DNA of 64,000 nt from Stutzerimonas stutzeri TS44 (GTDB lineage Bacteria > Pseudomonadota > Gammaproteobacteria > Pseudomonadales > Pseudomonadaceae): NCBI GenBank assembly GCA_000263395.1, contig AJXE01000001.1:372001-436000 (forward strand). The letters run 5' to 3'. Below, one piece after another: positions 8,767 to 16,701 of this stretch. The position numbers and the translations under genes are program-made. The notes beneath the pieces are model-generated. The model was given only the letters and a program-made list of their open reading frames with translations, did not search any database and was not told the origin of the DNA. Within the stretch, counting starts at the first letter, position 1. Each line of letters starts with the position of its first letter.

Positions 8767-9265
8767 TCAGAGCATCCCGAACAGGGACAGGCCATTGATC
8801 TTCAGATAAGTCTTCTGGGTCGCCTGCAGCGCCAGCTGGTAGTTGTTCAGGTCGATGCTGGCACCGGCATAGTCGAGGGTCGACAGCTCGCCCTCGATCT
8901 TCTGGTTGACCAGCGACACGTCCTGGTTACTGCTGGTCAGCAGGGTCAGGGTGTTCTGCCGGCCACCAAGTTCGGTGACAGCACCGAGCAGTTCGCTGTG
9001 GGTGGCGTCGAGGCTGTTCATGCTGGCGGCGATCTGCGCGCCGACGGCCGGATCACTGGCGTCCAGCGCCGGGTCTTGCAGCTGCTGAACCAGCGCGTGC
9101 AGCTGGTTGAGCATGTCCACGCCGGCGCCGAACACCTGCGCGGCGGTGGCGTTCTCCTCCATCAGCACGCCGTTGGCGACCGCGACCTGCCGGTGCTGAT
9201 CGTTGCCGGTGAGGCTGTTGGTCTCGGTGACGGCGTCGAAGGTGATCGCCGGGCGGTCACTAAGG
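8767..9265 (-). pseudogene. flgL: flgL 3' fragment (flagellar hook-filament junction protein)
   Basis: The C-terminal portion of FlgL is intact up to its stop: RPAITFDAVTETNSLTGN, ELGGRQNTLTLLTSSNQDVS, KIEGELSTLDYAGASIDLNN, YQLALQATQKTYLKINGLSL, FGML. The N-terminal half (D0/D1 start, a normal protein of around 400 residues) is missing; upstream of about 9265 the reading frame becomes unrelated. FlgL joins hook to filament; this copy cannot be functional. It sits directly before the broken flagellin-linked gene, so a piece of a flagellar operon was captured or left here by rearrangement. Confidence 0.8.
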
Positions 9266-9399
9266 CGACCGTGTTGGCGCATGTCTGTTGCTCCGGCGGA
9301 TAGGCGAGGGCAGGGTCGTAACCATGCGGCCGATATCTGACAGCAACAGGCGACCGCGCATGGCCGGCACTTAAGCCCCGGCGGGAACACGTCCTCCAG

Positions 9400-9621
9400 C
9401 TAGCGCCCCTCATCCTCGCCGCGATGCTCCCGCAGCGCCTGCTCGTCGCTGAGCTCTTCGGCCAGCTCCAGCGGCACGTTGTAGGTACCGCCCGGCACGT
9501 CGGCCTCGTCGCCGCCGGCGACTTCACCGTGGGTGCTGGTGGTTTCCGGATTCTGCTCGTGAGCGTCACCGCTCTGATCGATGGACTCGATGCTCTCGCG
9601 GCCGCTGTGCTCGGTATTCAT
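9400..9621 (-). CDS. Small acidic hypothetical protein
   Basis: 73 residues, strongly acidic (many Glu/Asp) with Ser/Thr/Gly, and no hydrophobic segment. A good ribosome binding site (CCGGAGGCACC) precedes the ATG at 9619-9621 on the minus strand, which favours a real gene over chance. The sequence PGGTYNVPLELAEELSDEQAL is the most structured part. I do not recognise a family; low complexity suggests a disordered or stress-related small protein. It stands alone between flagellar relics and the divergent heme-oxygenase-like gene. Confidence 0.6.
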   Translation of the reverse strand: MNTEHSGRESIESIDQSGDAHEQNPETTSTHGEVAGGDEADVPGGTYNVPLELAEELSDEQALREHRGEDEGR

Positions 9622-9791
9622 GCTGGTGCCTCCGGCTGTCCGCGCGGCGCCGACGGGCTGCCGCTCACCGGTTTAGTGATGACCCGCGCCCGGGAAGTTG
9701 CAAGCCGTATAGCGGCCGCTCGGCGGGCGGGCTGAACTAATGGTCGCGGCGGTCGGCCCATATCTGCATACCACTGCCGCCGAACCAGACC

Positions 9792-11198
9792 ATGCCGATG
9801 ACCCTGCACAGCCTGCCCGCCACGCCGCGCGCTGCCGATCCGCGTTCGTCGCAGGGGTCGCGCGAGCTGTATTTCGCCCTGCTCGATGGCGCCAGCCGCG
9901 AAGACGCCGCGCACTACTTGCAAGGCCAGCTGCAGCACGCGGCCGCGCTGCCGTGCGACCTGCCGGACGATCCGGCGGAGCTGGACGCCTGGGTCATGCA
10001 GCGCACCGAAGCGGTCGGCCACCAGTACCGCGCCTATCTGGAGCAGCGCCGCGCTGGCGGGGCACGCCGCTACTTCTCGAGCAAGGCGCATGCCCTGCAC
10101 TTTCTGCGCGGCGTGGCGCCGACCAAACTGGTCGACGGCGCCTGGCTCTACGGCCTGCTGCAGCGCTGGGACGATGGCCGCTTTACCGCGCTGATCCAGA
10201 CCTATCTGGAGGAGCTCGGCGAGGGCCTGCCGGAAAAGAACCATGTGGTGCTCTACCGCAAGCTGCTCGCCAGCCAGGGCTGCGACGACTGGCAGCAGCT
10301 GGACGACGAGCACTTCGTTCAGGGTGCCATCCAGCTGGCGCTGGCCGAGCACGCCGAGCGCTTCCTGCCGGAGGTGATCGGCTTCAATCTCGGCTACGAG
10401 CAGCTGCCGCTGCACCTGCTGATCACCGCCTACGAGCTGACCGAGCTGGGCATCGATCCGTACTACTTCACCCTGCACGTCACCGTCGACAACGCCGACA
10501 ACGGCCATGCCTGCAAGGCCGTGCAGGGCCTGCGCGCCGCCTGGCCACAGATGGGCGACGGCGCGGCGTTCTACCAGCGCGTGCGCAACGGCTATCGGCT
10601 CAACGATCTGGGGGCCAGCAGCGTCTCGGTGATCGGCGACTTCGACCTGTCGACGCAGGTGCAGCGCATCTTCGAGAAGAAGGCCGCGTTCGGGCAGTTC
10701 GTGCATTCCGACTACTGCCGTTTCGAAGGCCGCACGGTCAATCAGTGGCTGGCCGAGGACGTCGAACAGTTCCTCGCCGTGCTTGAGACGCGCGGCTGGA
10801 TCAAGCGCGGCCACGACCCGCAGGAGAGCCGCTTCTGGCAGCTCATCGTCGGCGAACAGGCACCGATGTTCGGCGTGTTCAGCGCCTATGAGCAGCAGAT
10901 GATCCACGACTGGATCGCCGGCGGCTGGCGCGCCGACGGCAAGCGCAGCCCGCGCGGCGCGCTGCTCAAGGGTCAGGCGCGGTTCCACACGCGTCGCCCG
11001 GCGGCGGACTCGATTCCACCGCAGATGCCCGCCGGTAACGACTTCGACGCGGAGCTGCAGTTGCTGGAGCAGCAGCTCGCCCGCCAGCCGGACCGCGCCG
11101 CGCGCATGCGTCTGCTGCTGCCGCTGCTGGCACCGCAACGCCACCACAGCGCTGCCGGCCTGCTGGCCACGCGGCTGTTCAACGAACTGTTCAACTGA
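9792..11198 (+). CDS. Heme-oxygenase-like diiron oxidase family protein
   Basis: 468 residues. The central region (about 190-310) matches the iron-containing redox enzyme / heme-oxygenase-like diiron (HDO) family. It has conserved helices with EHAERFLPEVIGFNLGYE, ITAYELTELGIDPYYFTLHV and DNADNGHA, the last being a typical metal-ligand segment. HDO enzymes use a diiron centre for N-oxygenation, decarboxylation or C-C cleavage. The protein is longer than minimal HDOs, with an extra N-terminus (about 130 aa) and a C-terminal tail. The next gene, 19 nt on, is a methyltransferase, suggesting a two-step modification of an unknown substrate. The start at 9792 is the first ATG; ATG 9798 is also possible. 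Confidence 0.75.
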   Translation: MPMTLHSLPATPRAADPRSSQGSRELYFALLDGASREDAAHYLQGQLQHAAALPCDLPDDPAELDAWVMQRTEAVGHQYRAYLEQRRAGGARRYFSSKAHALHFLRGVAPTKLVDGAWLYGLLQRWDDGRFTALIQTYLEELGEGLPEKNHVVLYRKLLASQGCDDWQQLDDEHFVQGAIQLALAEHAERFLPEVIGFNLGYEQLPLHLLITAYELTELGIDPYYFTLHVTVDNADNGHACKAVQGLRAAWPQMGDGAAFYQRVRNGYRLNDLGASSVSVIGDFDLSTQVQRIFEKKAAFGQFVHSDYCRFEGRTVNQWLAEDVEQFLAVLETRGWIKRGHDPQESRFWQLIVGEQAPMFGVFSAYEQQMIHDWIAGGWRADGKRSPRGALLKGQARFHTRRPAADSIPPQMPAGNDFDAELQLLEQQLARQPDRAARMRLLLPLLAPQRHHSAAGLLATRLFNELFN

Positions 11199-11217
11199 AG
11201 GCCTCAAGGGACGCATC

Positions 11218-12165
11218 ATGACCATGGAAACCGCGCAAGACCGCGCGTTGCTGCATCTGGGCCAGGCCCTGCGCGAGCGCGGCTATCACTTCATCACGCC
11301 CACGCCGCTGACCCATGAACGGGTCAACCAGCGTCCGCAGAATGCACTGGCCGGCGACCTTCCCGGGGTATTCGGCTGGAGCCGGCCGTTCCAGCACGAA
11401 CTGCTGCCGCCGCCGCTGTTCAGTCTGATGGATCAGGCGCAGGTGCTCGAGCCGTGCGGCCCGCGCTGGCGCGCGCGGGTCCGGCTGTCGAGCCTCGATG
11501 GCCAGCTGTTCGTGCATTCGGCGTTTCCCACCGACTCGGCCGACGCGGTGTTCTTCGGCCCGGATACCTACCGCTTCGCCAGCGCCATCCGCTGCCACCT
11601 CGACCGCCACACTGGCGAGATCCGCCGCGTCGTCGACATCGGCTGCGGCTCCGGCGCCGGCGCGATTCTCACGGCGCTGGCGCGGCCGCAGGCCGAAGTG
11701 CTGGCGGTGGATATCAACCCGGCGGCGCTGCGCCTGACGCGCATCAACGCGGCGCTGGCAGGCGCCGACAACCTGCGCGCCGAGCACAGCGACCTGCTCA
11801 GCGCCGTCGACGGCGAGTTCGATCTGATCCTGGCCAATCCGCCCTATCTGGTCGATCCCGGCGAGCGCGCCTATCGCCACGGCGGCGGGCCGTTGGGCGC
11901 CGGGCTGTCGCTGGCGATCCTCGATGCGGCGCTCGGCCGGCTGGCGCCGGGCGGCACGCTGCTGCTGTATACCGGGGTCGCGATGCTGGACAACCAGGAC
12001 CCGTTCCTCGCCGAAGCCTGCCAGCGGCTGGCGCCGACACCGCTGAGCTGGCGCTACCGGGAAATCGACCCGGACGTGTTCGGCGAGGAGCTGCTCGGCG
12101 GTGCCTACGTCAAATGCGATCGCATCGCCGCGGTGGTGCTGGAAGTGACGCGGCCACTGAGCTGA
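11218..12165 (+). CDS. Class I SAM-dependent methyltransferase, NPPY type
   Basis: 315 residues with a Rossmann methyltransferase domain in the C-terminal two thirds. Motif I is VDIGCGSGAGA near 141-151, the acidic motif is LAVDINPAAL near 161, and motif IV is NPPYLVD near 207. NPPY is typical of enzymes that methylate an exocyclic or amide nitrogen (PrmC/HemK, RlmG). The N-terminal 110 residues are a family-specific substrate domain. It lies 19 nt after the HDO-family gene on the same strand, so the two are probably co-transcribed. I cannot name the substrate. Confidence 0.8.
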   Translation: MTMETAQDRALLHLGQALRERGYHFITPTPLTHERVNQRPQNALAGDLPGVFGWSRPFQHELLPPPLFSLMDQAQVLEPCGPRWRARVRLSSLDGQLFVHSAFPTDSADAVFFGPDTYRFASAIRCHLDRHTGEIRRVVDIGCGSGAGAILTALARPQAEVLAVDINPAALRLTRINAALAGADNLRAEHSDLLSAVDGEFDLILANPPYLVDPGERAYRHGGGPLGAGLSLAILDAALGRLAPGGTLLLYTGVAMLDNQDPFLAEACQRLAPTPLSWRYREIDPDVFGEELLGGAYVKCDRIAAVVLEVTRPLS

Positions 12166-12181
12166 CCGGCAGGTGGCCGCA

Positions 12182-12207
12182 TGGAAAACGCTTCGCGGCT
12201 TTCCACC
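12182..12207. repeat. REP-like palindrome between convergent genes
   Basis: An imperfect hairpin with outer arms TGGAAA/TTTCCA and a GC-rich centre, followed by CCCTACG. The same kind of element (TGGAAAA ... TTTTCCA) occurs at 57245-57270. Such short palindromes are scattered in Pseudomonas intergenic regions. Its position between two convergent genes could help end transcription. Confidence 0.45.
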
Positions 12208-12233
12208 CTACGCGCGATCAGGCACACCGCAGG

Positions 12234-13172
12234 CTATCCACGTGCCGGCAGCAGCATCAGGCACAGCGACAGCGTCAGCAGCGAACCGAGCGTCGACAGC
12301 AGCACCACGCGCGACACCCGCGAGCCCTCGCGGCCGTAGAACTCGGCGAGCATGTACGGGCCGGTGCCGGTCGGCAGCGCGCTGAGCAGCAGCGCGGAGT
12401 AGGCCCACAGCGGCTCCAGTTCGAACACCCGCGCGGCGAAATACCAGGTCAGCGCCGGCTGCACGATCAGCTTGAGCAGCACCAGCGGCCAGACACCCTG
12501 CACCCGGCCGCCGGGCTGCGGCTGGGCGAGGAACAGCCCGAGCGACACCAGCGCACAGGGCGCGGCGGCGGCGCCGAGCAGCTCCAGCAGCGTGTCGATC
12601 CCGCGCGGCAGTTCGCGCCCGCCAGCCGCCCAGGCGGCGCCGAGCAGCGGCGCCAGCACCAGCGGGTTGCCCAGCAGCGCGCGGGCGACCTTGGCCAGCG
12701 TCCTGCCGATGCCCTGGCCGGCGTGCAGCCCGGTCTCGACGCAGGTCAGGGCGATGGCGAACAGCACGCAAACCACCACCAGCGTGGCCACCAGTGCCGG
12801 CTGCAGCGCGGCCTCACCGAGAATCAGCAGGCACAGCGGAAAGCCGACGTAGCCGGTGTTGGCGTACGAGGCGCCGAGCGCGTCGAGGCTGGCATCGACC
12901 AGCGGCTGCCGCTGCCACAGGCGATAGAACAGGGTGAAGGCGAACACGCCGAGGCAGCCGATGGCAAAGGCGGCGATGAAGCCCGGCTGCCAGACCTCCT
13001 CCCAGCGCGACGTCGCGGTGATCCTGAACAGCAGCGCCGGCAGCCCCAGCCAGACCACGAAGCGATTCAGCTCCGAGGCCGCCGTCGGCCCCATGCGGTT
13101 GCTACGCCGGCACAGATAGCCGAGGAAGATCAGCGCGAAGACAGGCAGGACGACGTTGACGACCGGGGACAT
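12234..13172 (-). CDS. Auxin efflux carrier (AEC) family transporter
   Basis: 312 residues, almost entirely hydrophobic, about ten predicted membrane spans. The AEC pattern is visible: N-terminal LPVFALIFLGYLCRR, a mid-protein NTGYVGFPLCLLILGE break, and the mirrored C-terminal half ending GPYMLAEFYGRE and LLTLSLCLM. AEC proteins export organic anions or related metabolites across the inner membrane; the substrate cannot be read from sequence. I chose ATG 13170-13172 because upstream codons encode no plausible membrane protein. It converges with the methyltransferase gene. Confidence 0.85.
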   Translation of the reverse strand: MSPVVNVVLPVFALIFLGYLCRRSNRMGPTAASELNRFVVWLGLPALLFRITATSRWEEVWQPGFIAAFAIGCLGVFAFTLFYRLWQRQPLVDASLDALGASYANTGYVGFPLCLLILGEAALQPALVATLVVVCVLFAIALTCVETGLHAGQGIGRTLAKVARALLGNPLVLAPLLGAAWAAGGRELPRGIDTLLELLGAAAAPCALVSLGLFLAQPQPGGRVQGVWPLVLLKLIVQPALTWYFAARVFELEPLWAYSALLLSALPTGTGPYMLAEFYGREGSRVSRVVLLSTLGSLLTLSLCLMLLPARG

Positions 13173-13296
13173 GGAATCTCGACTGCAGCTTGAGCGATAC
13201 CGCCCGCGGAGAAGGTGCGGACGTGCGGAACGGCCGGTCACCTTAGCAAAAACGCGCCACCGCGCAGAACCACCGGCGGCGGCCGGTTGCCTGCCA

Positions 13297-13920
13297 TCAA
13301 CCCGACACGCCGCCCACCAGCAACCAGCCACCGAGCACCAGCAACAGCGCGCCGCAGACGCGGTCGAGCGTGCGCACCCGCCGGCGCAACCCGTTGCGCC
13401 AATGCGGGTGACCGAGCAGGCGCACCAGCGCCAGATCCCAGCCGAGCACCACCGCGCTCATCCACAGCATCGCCAGGGCCAGCGCCCAGTCCGGCGCGGC
13501 AGCCTCGCGCAGCACACCGAACAGCCCGGCATAGAACAGTGGCAGCTTGGGATTCAGGCTGCTGGCCAGCAGGCCCTGGACGAAGCCACTGCGCCAGCGT
13601 CCGCCGGTCTCGCCGGCGCCATCCGGTAGCCGCAGCGCGCGCCGGGCCAGCAGCGCCTGGCTGCCGAGCCAGCAGAAATAGCCGCCGCCGAGCAGTTGCA
13701 AGCTGCGCCACAGCCAGCCGTTGGCGCCCGGCAGCGCCGCCAGGGCGAGCAGCACCAGCAGCATCGACAGCAGATTGGCCAGGGCGATGCCGGCCGCGCA
13801 GCCATCGGCCTGGCGCCGACCGTGCAGCAGCGCCGCGCGGATCAGCAGGAAGAAGTCCGGCCCCGGCGACAGCAGGGCGGCGAAATGCGTACCGGCAACC
13901 AGCAGAAACAACCCGAGCAT
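13297..13920 (-). CDS. LysE/RhtB family amino acid exporter
   Basis: 207 residues, about six membrane segments. LSPGPDFFLLIRAALLHGRR near residues 17-36 is the LysE/RhtB signature, and SLNPKLPLFYAGLF near 122-135 is the second conserved block. The family exports amino acids or homoserine lactone-type metabolites. It starts at ATG 13918-13920, and 65 nt upstream on the same strand is the AraC regulator, which may control it. The substrate is unknown. Confidence 0.88.
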   Translation of the reverse strand: MLGLFLLVAGTHFAALLSPGPDFFLLIRAALLHGRRQADGCAAGIALANLLSMLLVLLALAALPGANGWLWRSLQLLGGGYFCWLGSQALLARRALRLPDGAGETGGRWRSGFVQGLLASSLNPKLPLFYAGLFGVLREAAAPDWALALAMLWMSAVVLGWDLALVRLLGHPHWRNGLRRRVRTLDRVCGALLLVLGGWLLVGGVSG

Positions 13921-13985
13921 GACCGCCTCCTTCGACAGGGGCGGCCAGATTGCCGACAGCGGCCGGCGGCAGTCTTGGAAGAAAC

Positions 13986-14810
13986 TCAGGCCCGCGCGGT
14001 GGCGCGGAACTGCCCCGGCGTGACGCCGGTGAAGCGGCGGAAGGTGCCGCTGAAGTGCGCCTGATCGTAGAAGCCCAGGCCCAGCGCCAGTTCGGTCAGC
14101 GCCTCGCCGTCGAGCAGGCGGCGTTTGGCCTCGCGGATGCGCCGCTGCAGCAGCCAGGTGTGCGGCGGCACGCCGTAGGTGCGGCGGAAGGCTTCGATCA
14201 GATGGCGCGGATGGCGCTGCAGCTGCTCGGCCAGCGCCTGCAGGCTGACCGCCTCGCTGTAATGCTGCTCGAGGTAATCGCGCAGCGCGGCGACCGTACC
14301 GCCGTCGCGCCGCGCGGCCTGCATCGGTCGCAGGCCGCCGTGGCGGGTGAACACCAGCTCCAGCAGCTGCAGCAGGCGACTCTCCAGGCCCAGCGCGTCG
14401 CCGTGCTGGAAATCGCCGGCCAGTTGCGCCAGGCCGGCGGCCACGGCGCCATCGTCGGCCGGATTGAGCTGGCGAAAGCCTCGCGGCAACTGCTTGCGCC
14501 CGAGCAGTGCCGGCAGCCGCGCCTCCTCGACATAGAGCATGCGGTAGATCAGCCGCGGTGACTCGGCATGGCCGGTGTGCGGCTCCTGCGGATTCATCAG
14601 CGACAGCGTGCCGGCCGGCAGCGCATGGCGCGCGCCGCGGCACTGGTAGCCGCCAACGCCGTGGAGGATGGCGCCGATGGCGAAGGCATCGTGACTGTGA
14701 CGCCCGAACGGCTGGCCGCAGAAGTCGGCATGGAACAGCTCCACGCCCGGCAACCAGAGCCGCGCCAGCAGGCGGTTGCCGTCAGTCACGCCGCTCGCCG
14801 AGCGCGGCAT
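13986..14810 (-). CDS. AraC family transcriptional regulator
   Basis: 274 residues. The N-terminus is a cupin-like ligand domain (HSHDAFAIGAILHGVGGYQCRG). The C-terminus has two helix-turn-helix units: SLQALAEQLQRHPRHLIEAF and the AraC signature ALGLGFYDQAHFSGTFRRFTG. It is the type often paired with LysE exporters, and the LysE gene lies immediately downstream on the same strand. The first 29 nt overlap the end of the SDR gene; a GTG a few codons in would shorten the overlap. Confidence 0.88.
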   Translation of the reverse strand: MPRSASGVTDGNRLLARLWLPGVELFHADFCGQPFGRHSHDAFAIGAILHGVGGYQCRGARHALPAGTLSLMNPQEPHTGHAESPRLIYRMLYVEEARLPALLGRKQLPRGFRQLNPADDGAVAAGLAQLAGDFQHGDALGLESRLLQLLELVFTRHGGLRPMQAARRDGGTVAALRDYLEQHYSEAVSLQALAEQLQRHPRHLIEAFRRTYGVPPHTWLLQRRIREAKRRLLDGEALTELALGLGFYDQAHFSGTFRRFTGVTPGQFRATARA

Positions 14811-15642
14811 AGCCGTTGCGATAGCTGGGGTACTGCGGCGCCCAGCCCAGCGCGCGGGCGCGGGCGTTGCTGCAGCGCTTGCTGCCGGCGCGGCGGGTCA
14901 TGCTCTGCTCGGCCCACTGGGTGACGCCCAGGCGCGCGCGCAGCCAGTCGACCACTTCGTGCAGCGGTGCCGGGTCGTCATCCACGCCCAGGTAGCAGTC
15001 GTCCAGCGGCTCGCCACGCGCGTCGGCCTGCAGCAGGAACGCCAGCAGCGCGGCGGCGTCGTCGCGGTGCAGGCGGTTGCTGTACTGCGGCGGATCGCGC
15101 TCGACGCGTAGGCCGGCACGCACCTGATTCTGCAGCCACGGCCGCACCGGATCGTACAGCCCGCCCATGCGCACCACCGTCGCCGGCAGCCCGCAGCCGA
15201 GCACTTGGCGCTCGGCCTCCAGCATCACCCGGCCGGTGTAGCCGCCGGGGTCGGTGGCCGAGGCCTCGTCGATCCACTCGCCGTCGTGCTGGCCGTAGAC
15301 GCCGGTGCTGGAGATGAACAGCAGCCGCCGCGGGCGCTGGTCGCGCTGCTCCAGCCAGTCGAGCACATGGCGCACGCCGTCGACATAGGCCTGGCGATAG
15401 CCTGCTTCGTCGTGCTGGCTGGCCGAGGCGGCGTAGACCAGATAGTCCAGCTCGCCGTTCGGCCAGCTGCGCGGGCAGGCCGGCGCGGCGAGATCGCCGC
15501 TGATCGGCAGGATCGGCACCGGCAGCTGCGCAGCCTCACGACGCATGCCGTAGACCGTCCAGCCGGCCCGGCTGAGCTGCAGGCCGAGGCGACTGCCGAC
15601 ATCGCCGCACCCGGCGATCACCACTGAAGAACGTGTGCCCAT
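14782..15642 (-). CDS. NAD(P)-dependent epimerase/SDR family protein (YeeZ-like)
   Basis: 286 residues, extended SDR fold. The Rossmann motif GCGDVGSRLG is at residues 11-20, the active-site block SSTGVYG is near 111-117, and VRMGGLYDP follows. YeeZ-type proteins bind NAD(P); their reaction is not established. The start at 15640-15642 places the nucleotide motif at the expected N-terminal distance. It is divergent from oxyR (135 nt between) and overlaps the downstream araC by 29 nt. Confidence 0.85.
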   Translation of the reverse strand: MGTRSSVVIAGCGDVGSRLGLQLSRAGWTVYGMRREAAQLPVPILPISGDLAAPACPRSWPNGELDYLVYAASASQHDEAGYRQAYVDGVRHVLDWLEQRDQRPRRLLFISSTGVYGQHDGEWIDEASATDPGGYTGRVMLEAERQVLGCGLPATVVRMGGLYDPVRPWLQNQVRAGLRVERDPPQYSNRLHRDDAAALLAFLLQADARGEPLDDCYLGVDDDPAPLHEVVDWLRARLGVTQWAEQSMTRRAGSKRCSNARARALGWAPQYPSYRNGYAALGERRD

Positions 15643-15776
15643 CTTTCCCTCCGGCGCTCCATGCGGCCATCGTGGCCGGCATCCCGCGCAGTGTAGCGCC
15701 GCCGAGGCAGCGGCAACGCAGTTGGTTAGATGCAGCGCAAAGGCTATGCTTGCTGGCAACCTAATGGACGCTGACT

Positions 15777-16697
15777 ATGACCCTGACCGAACTGCGCTAC
15801 ATCGTCACCCTCGCCCAGGAACAGCACTTCGGCCGCGCCGCCGAGCGCTGCCATGTCAGCCAGCCGACCCTCTCGGTCGGGGTGAAGAAGCTCGAGGACG
15901 AGCTCGGCGTGCTGATCTTCGAGCGCACCAAGAGCGCCGTGCGCCTGACGCCCGTGGGCGAAGGCATCGTCACCCAGGCGCAGAAGGTACTGGAGCAGGC
16001 GCAGAGCATCCGCGAGCTGGCGCAGGTCGGCAAGAACCAACTGGCCGCGCCGCTCAAGGTCGGCGCCATCTACACCGTCGGCCCGTACATGTTCCCGCAC
16101 CTGATCCCGCAGCTGCACCGCGTGGCGCCGGACATGCCGCTGTACATCGAGGAAAACTTCACCCACGTCCTGCGCGACAAGCTGCGCACCGGCGAGCTGG
16201 ACGCGATCATCATCGCGCTGCCGTTCCAGGAAGCCGACGTGCTGACCAAGCCGCTCTACGACGAGCCGTTCTACGTGCTGATGCCGGCCGACCATCCGTG
16301 GACGGCGAAGGCCACCATCGACGCCGAGCTGCTCAACGACAAGAGCCTGCTGCTGCTCGGCGAGGGCCACTGCTTCCGCGATCAGGTGCTCGAAGCCTGC
16401 CCGACCACGCGCAAGGGCGAGGCGCCGAGCCATACGACGGTGGAATCCAGCTCGCTGGAAACCATCCGCCACATGGTCGCTTCGGGCCTGGGCGTGTCGA
16501 TCCTGCCGCTGTCGGCGGTGGAGAGTCATCATTACGCCCCGGGCGTGCTGGAGACCCGTCCGCTGACGCCGCCGGTGCCGTTCCGTACCGTGGCCATTGC
16601 CTGGCGCGCCAGCTTCCCGCGGCCCAAGGCCATCGAAATCCTCGCCGATTCGATCCGCCTGTGTTCGGTAGGCAAGCCGCCGTCGGCGAAAGCCTGA
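15777..16697 (+). CDS. oxyR: Hydrogen peroxide-sensing LysR regulator OxyR
   Basis: 306 residues. The winged-helix domain opens with LTELRYIVTLAQEQHFGRAA and carries VSQPTLSVGVKKLE. The redox cysteines are at the canonical positions C199 (GEGHCFRDQ) and C208 (LEAC). Peroxide oxidises these to a disulfide and switches OxyR to activating katB, ahp and similar genes. recG follows after 4 nt; the oxyR-recG operon is, to my knowledge, characteristic of Pseudomonas, and links peroxide response with DNA repair. Confidence 0.97.
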   Translation: MTLTELRYIVTLAQEQHFGRAAERCHVSQPTLSVGVKKLEDELGVLIFERTKSAVRLTPVGEGIVTQAQKVLEQAQSIRELAQVGKNQLAAPLKVGAIYTVGPYMFPHLIPQLHRVAPDMPLYIEENFTHVLRDKLRTGELDAIIIALPFQEADVLTKPLYDEPFYVLMPADHPWTAKATIDAELLNDKSLLLLGEGHCFRDQVLEACPTTRKGEAPSHTTVESSSLETIRHMVASGLGVSILPLSAVESHHYAPGVLETRPLTPPVPFRTVAIAWRASFPRPKAIEILADSIRLCSVGKPPSAKA

Positions 16698-16701
16698 GGC
16701 C

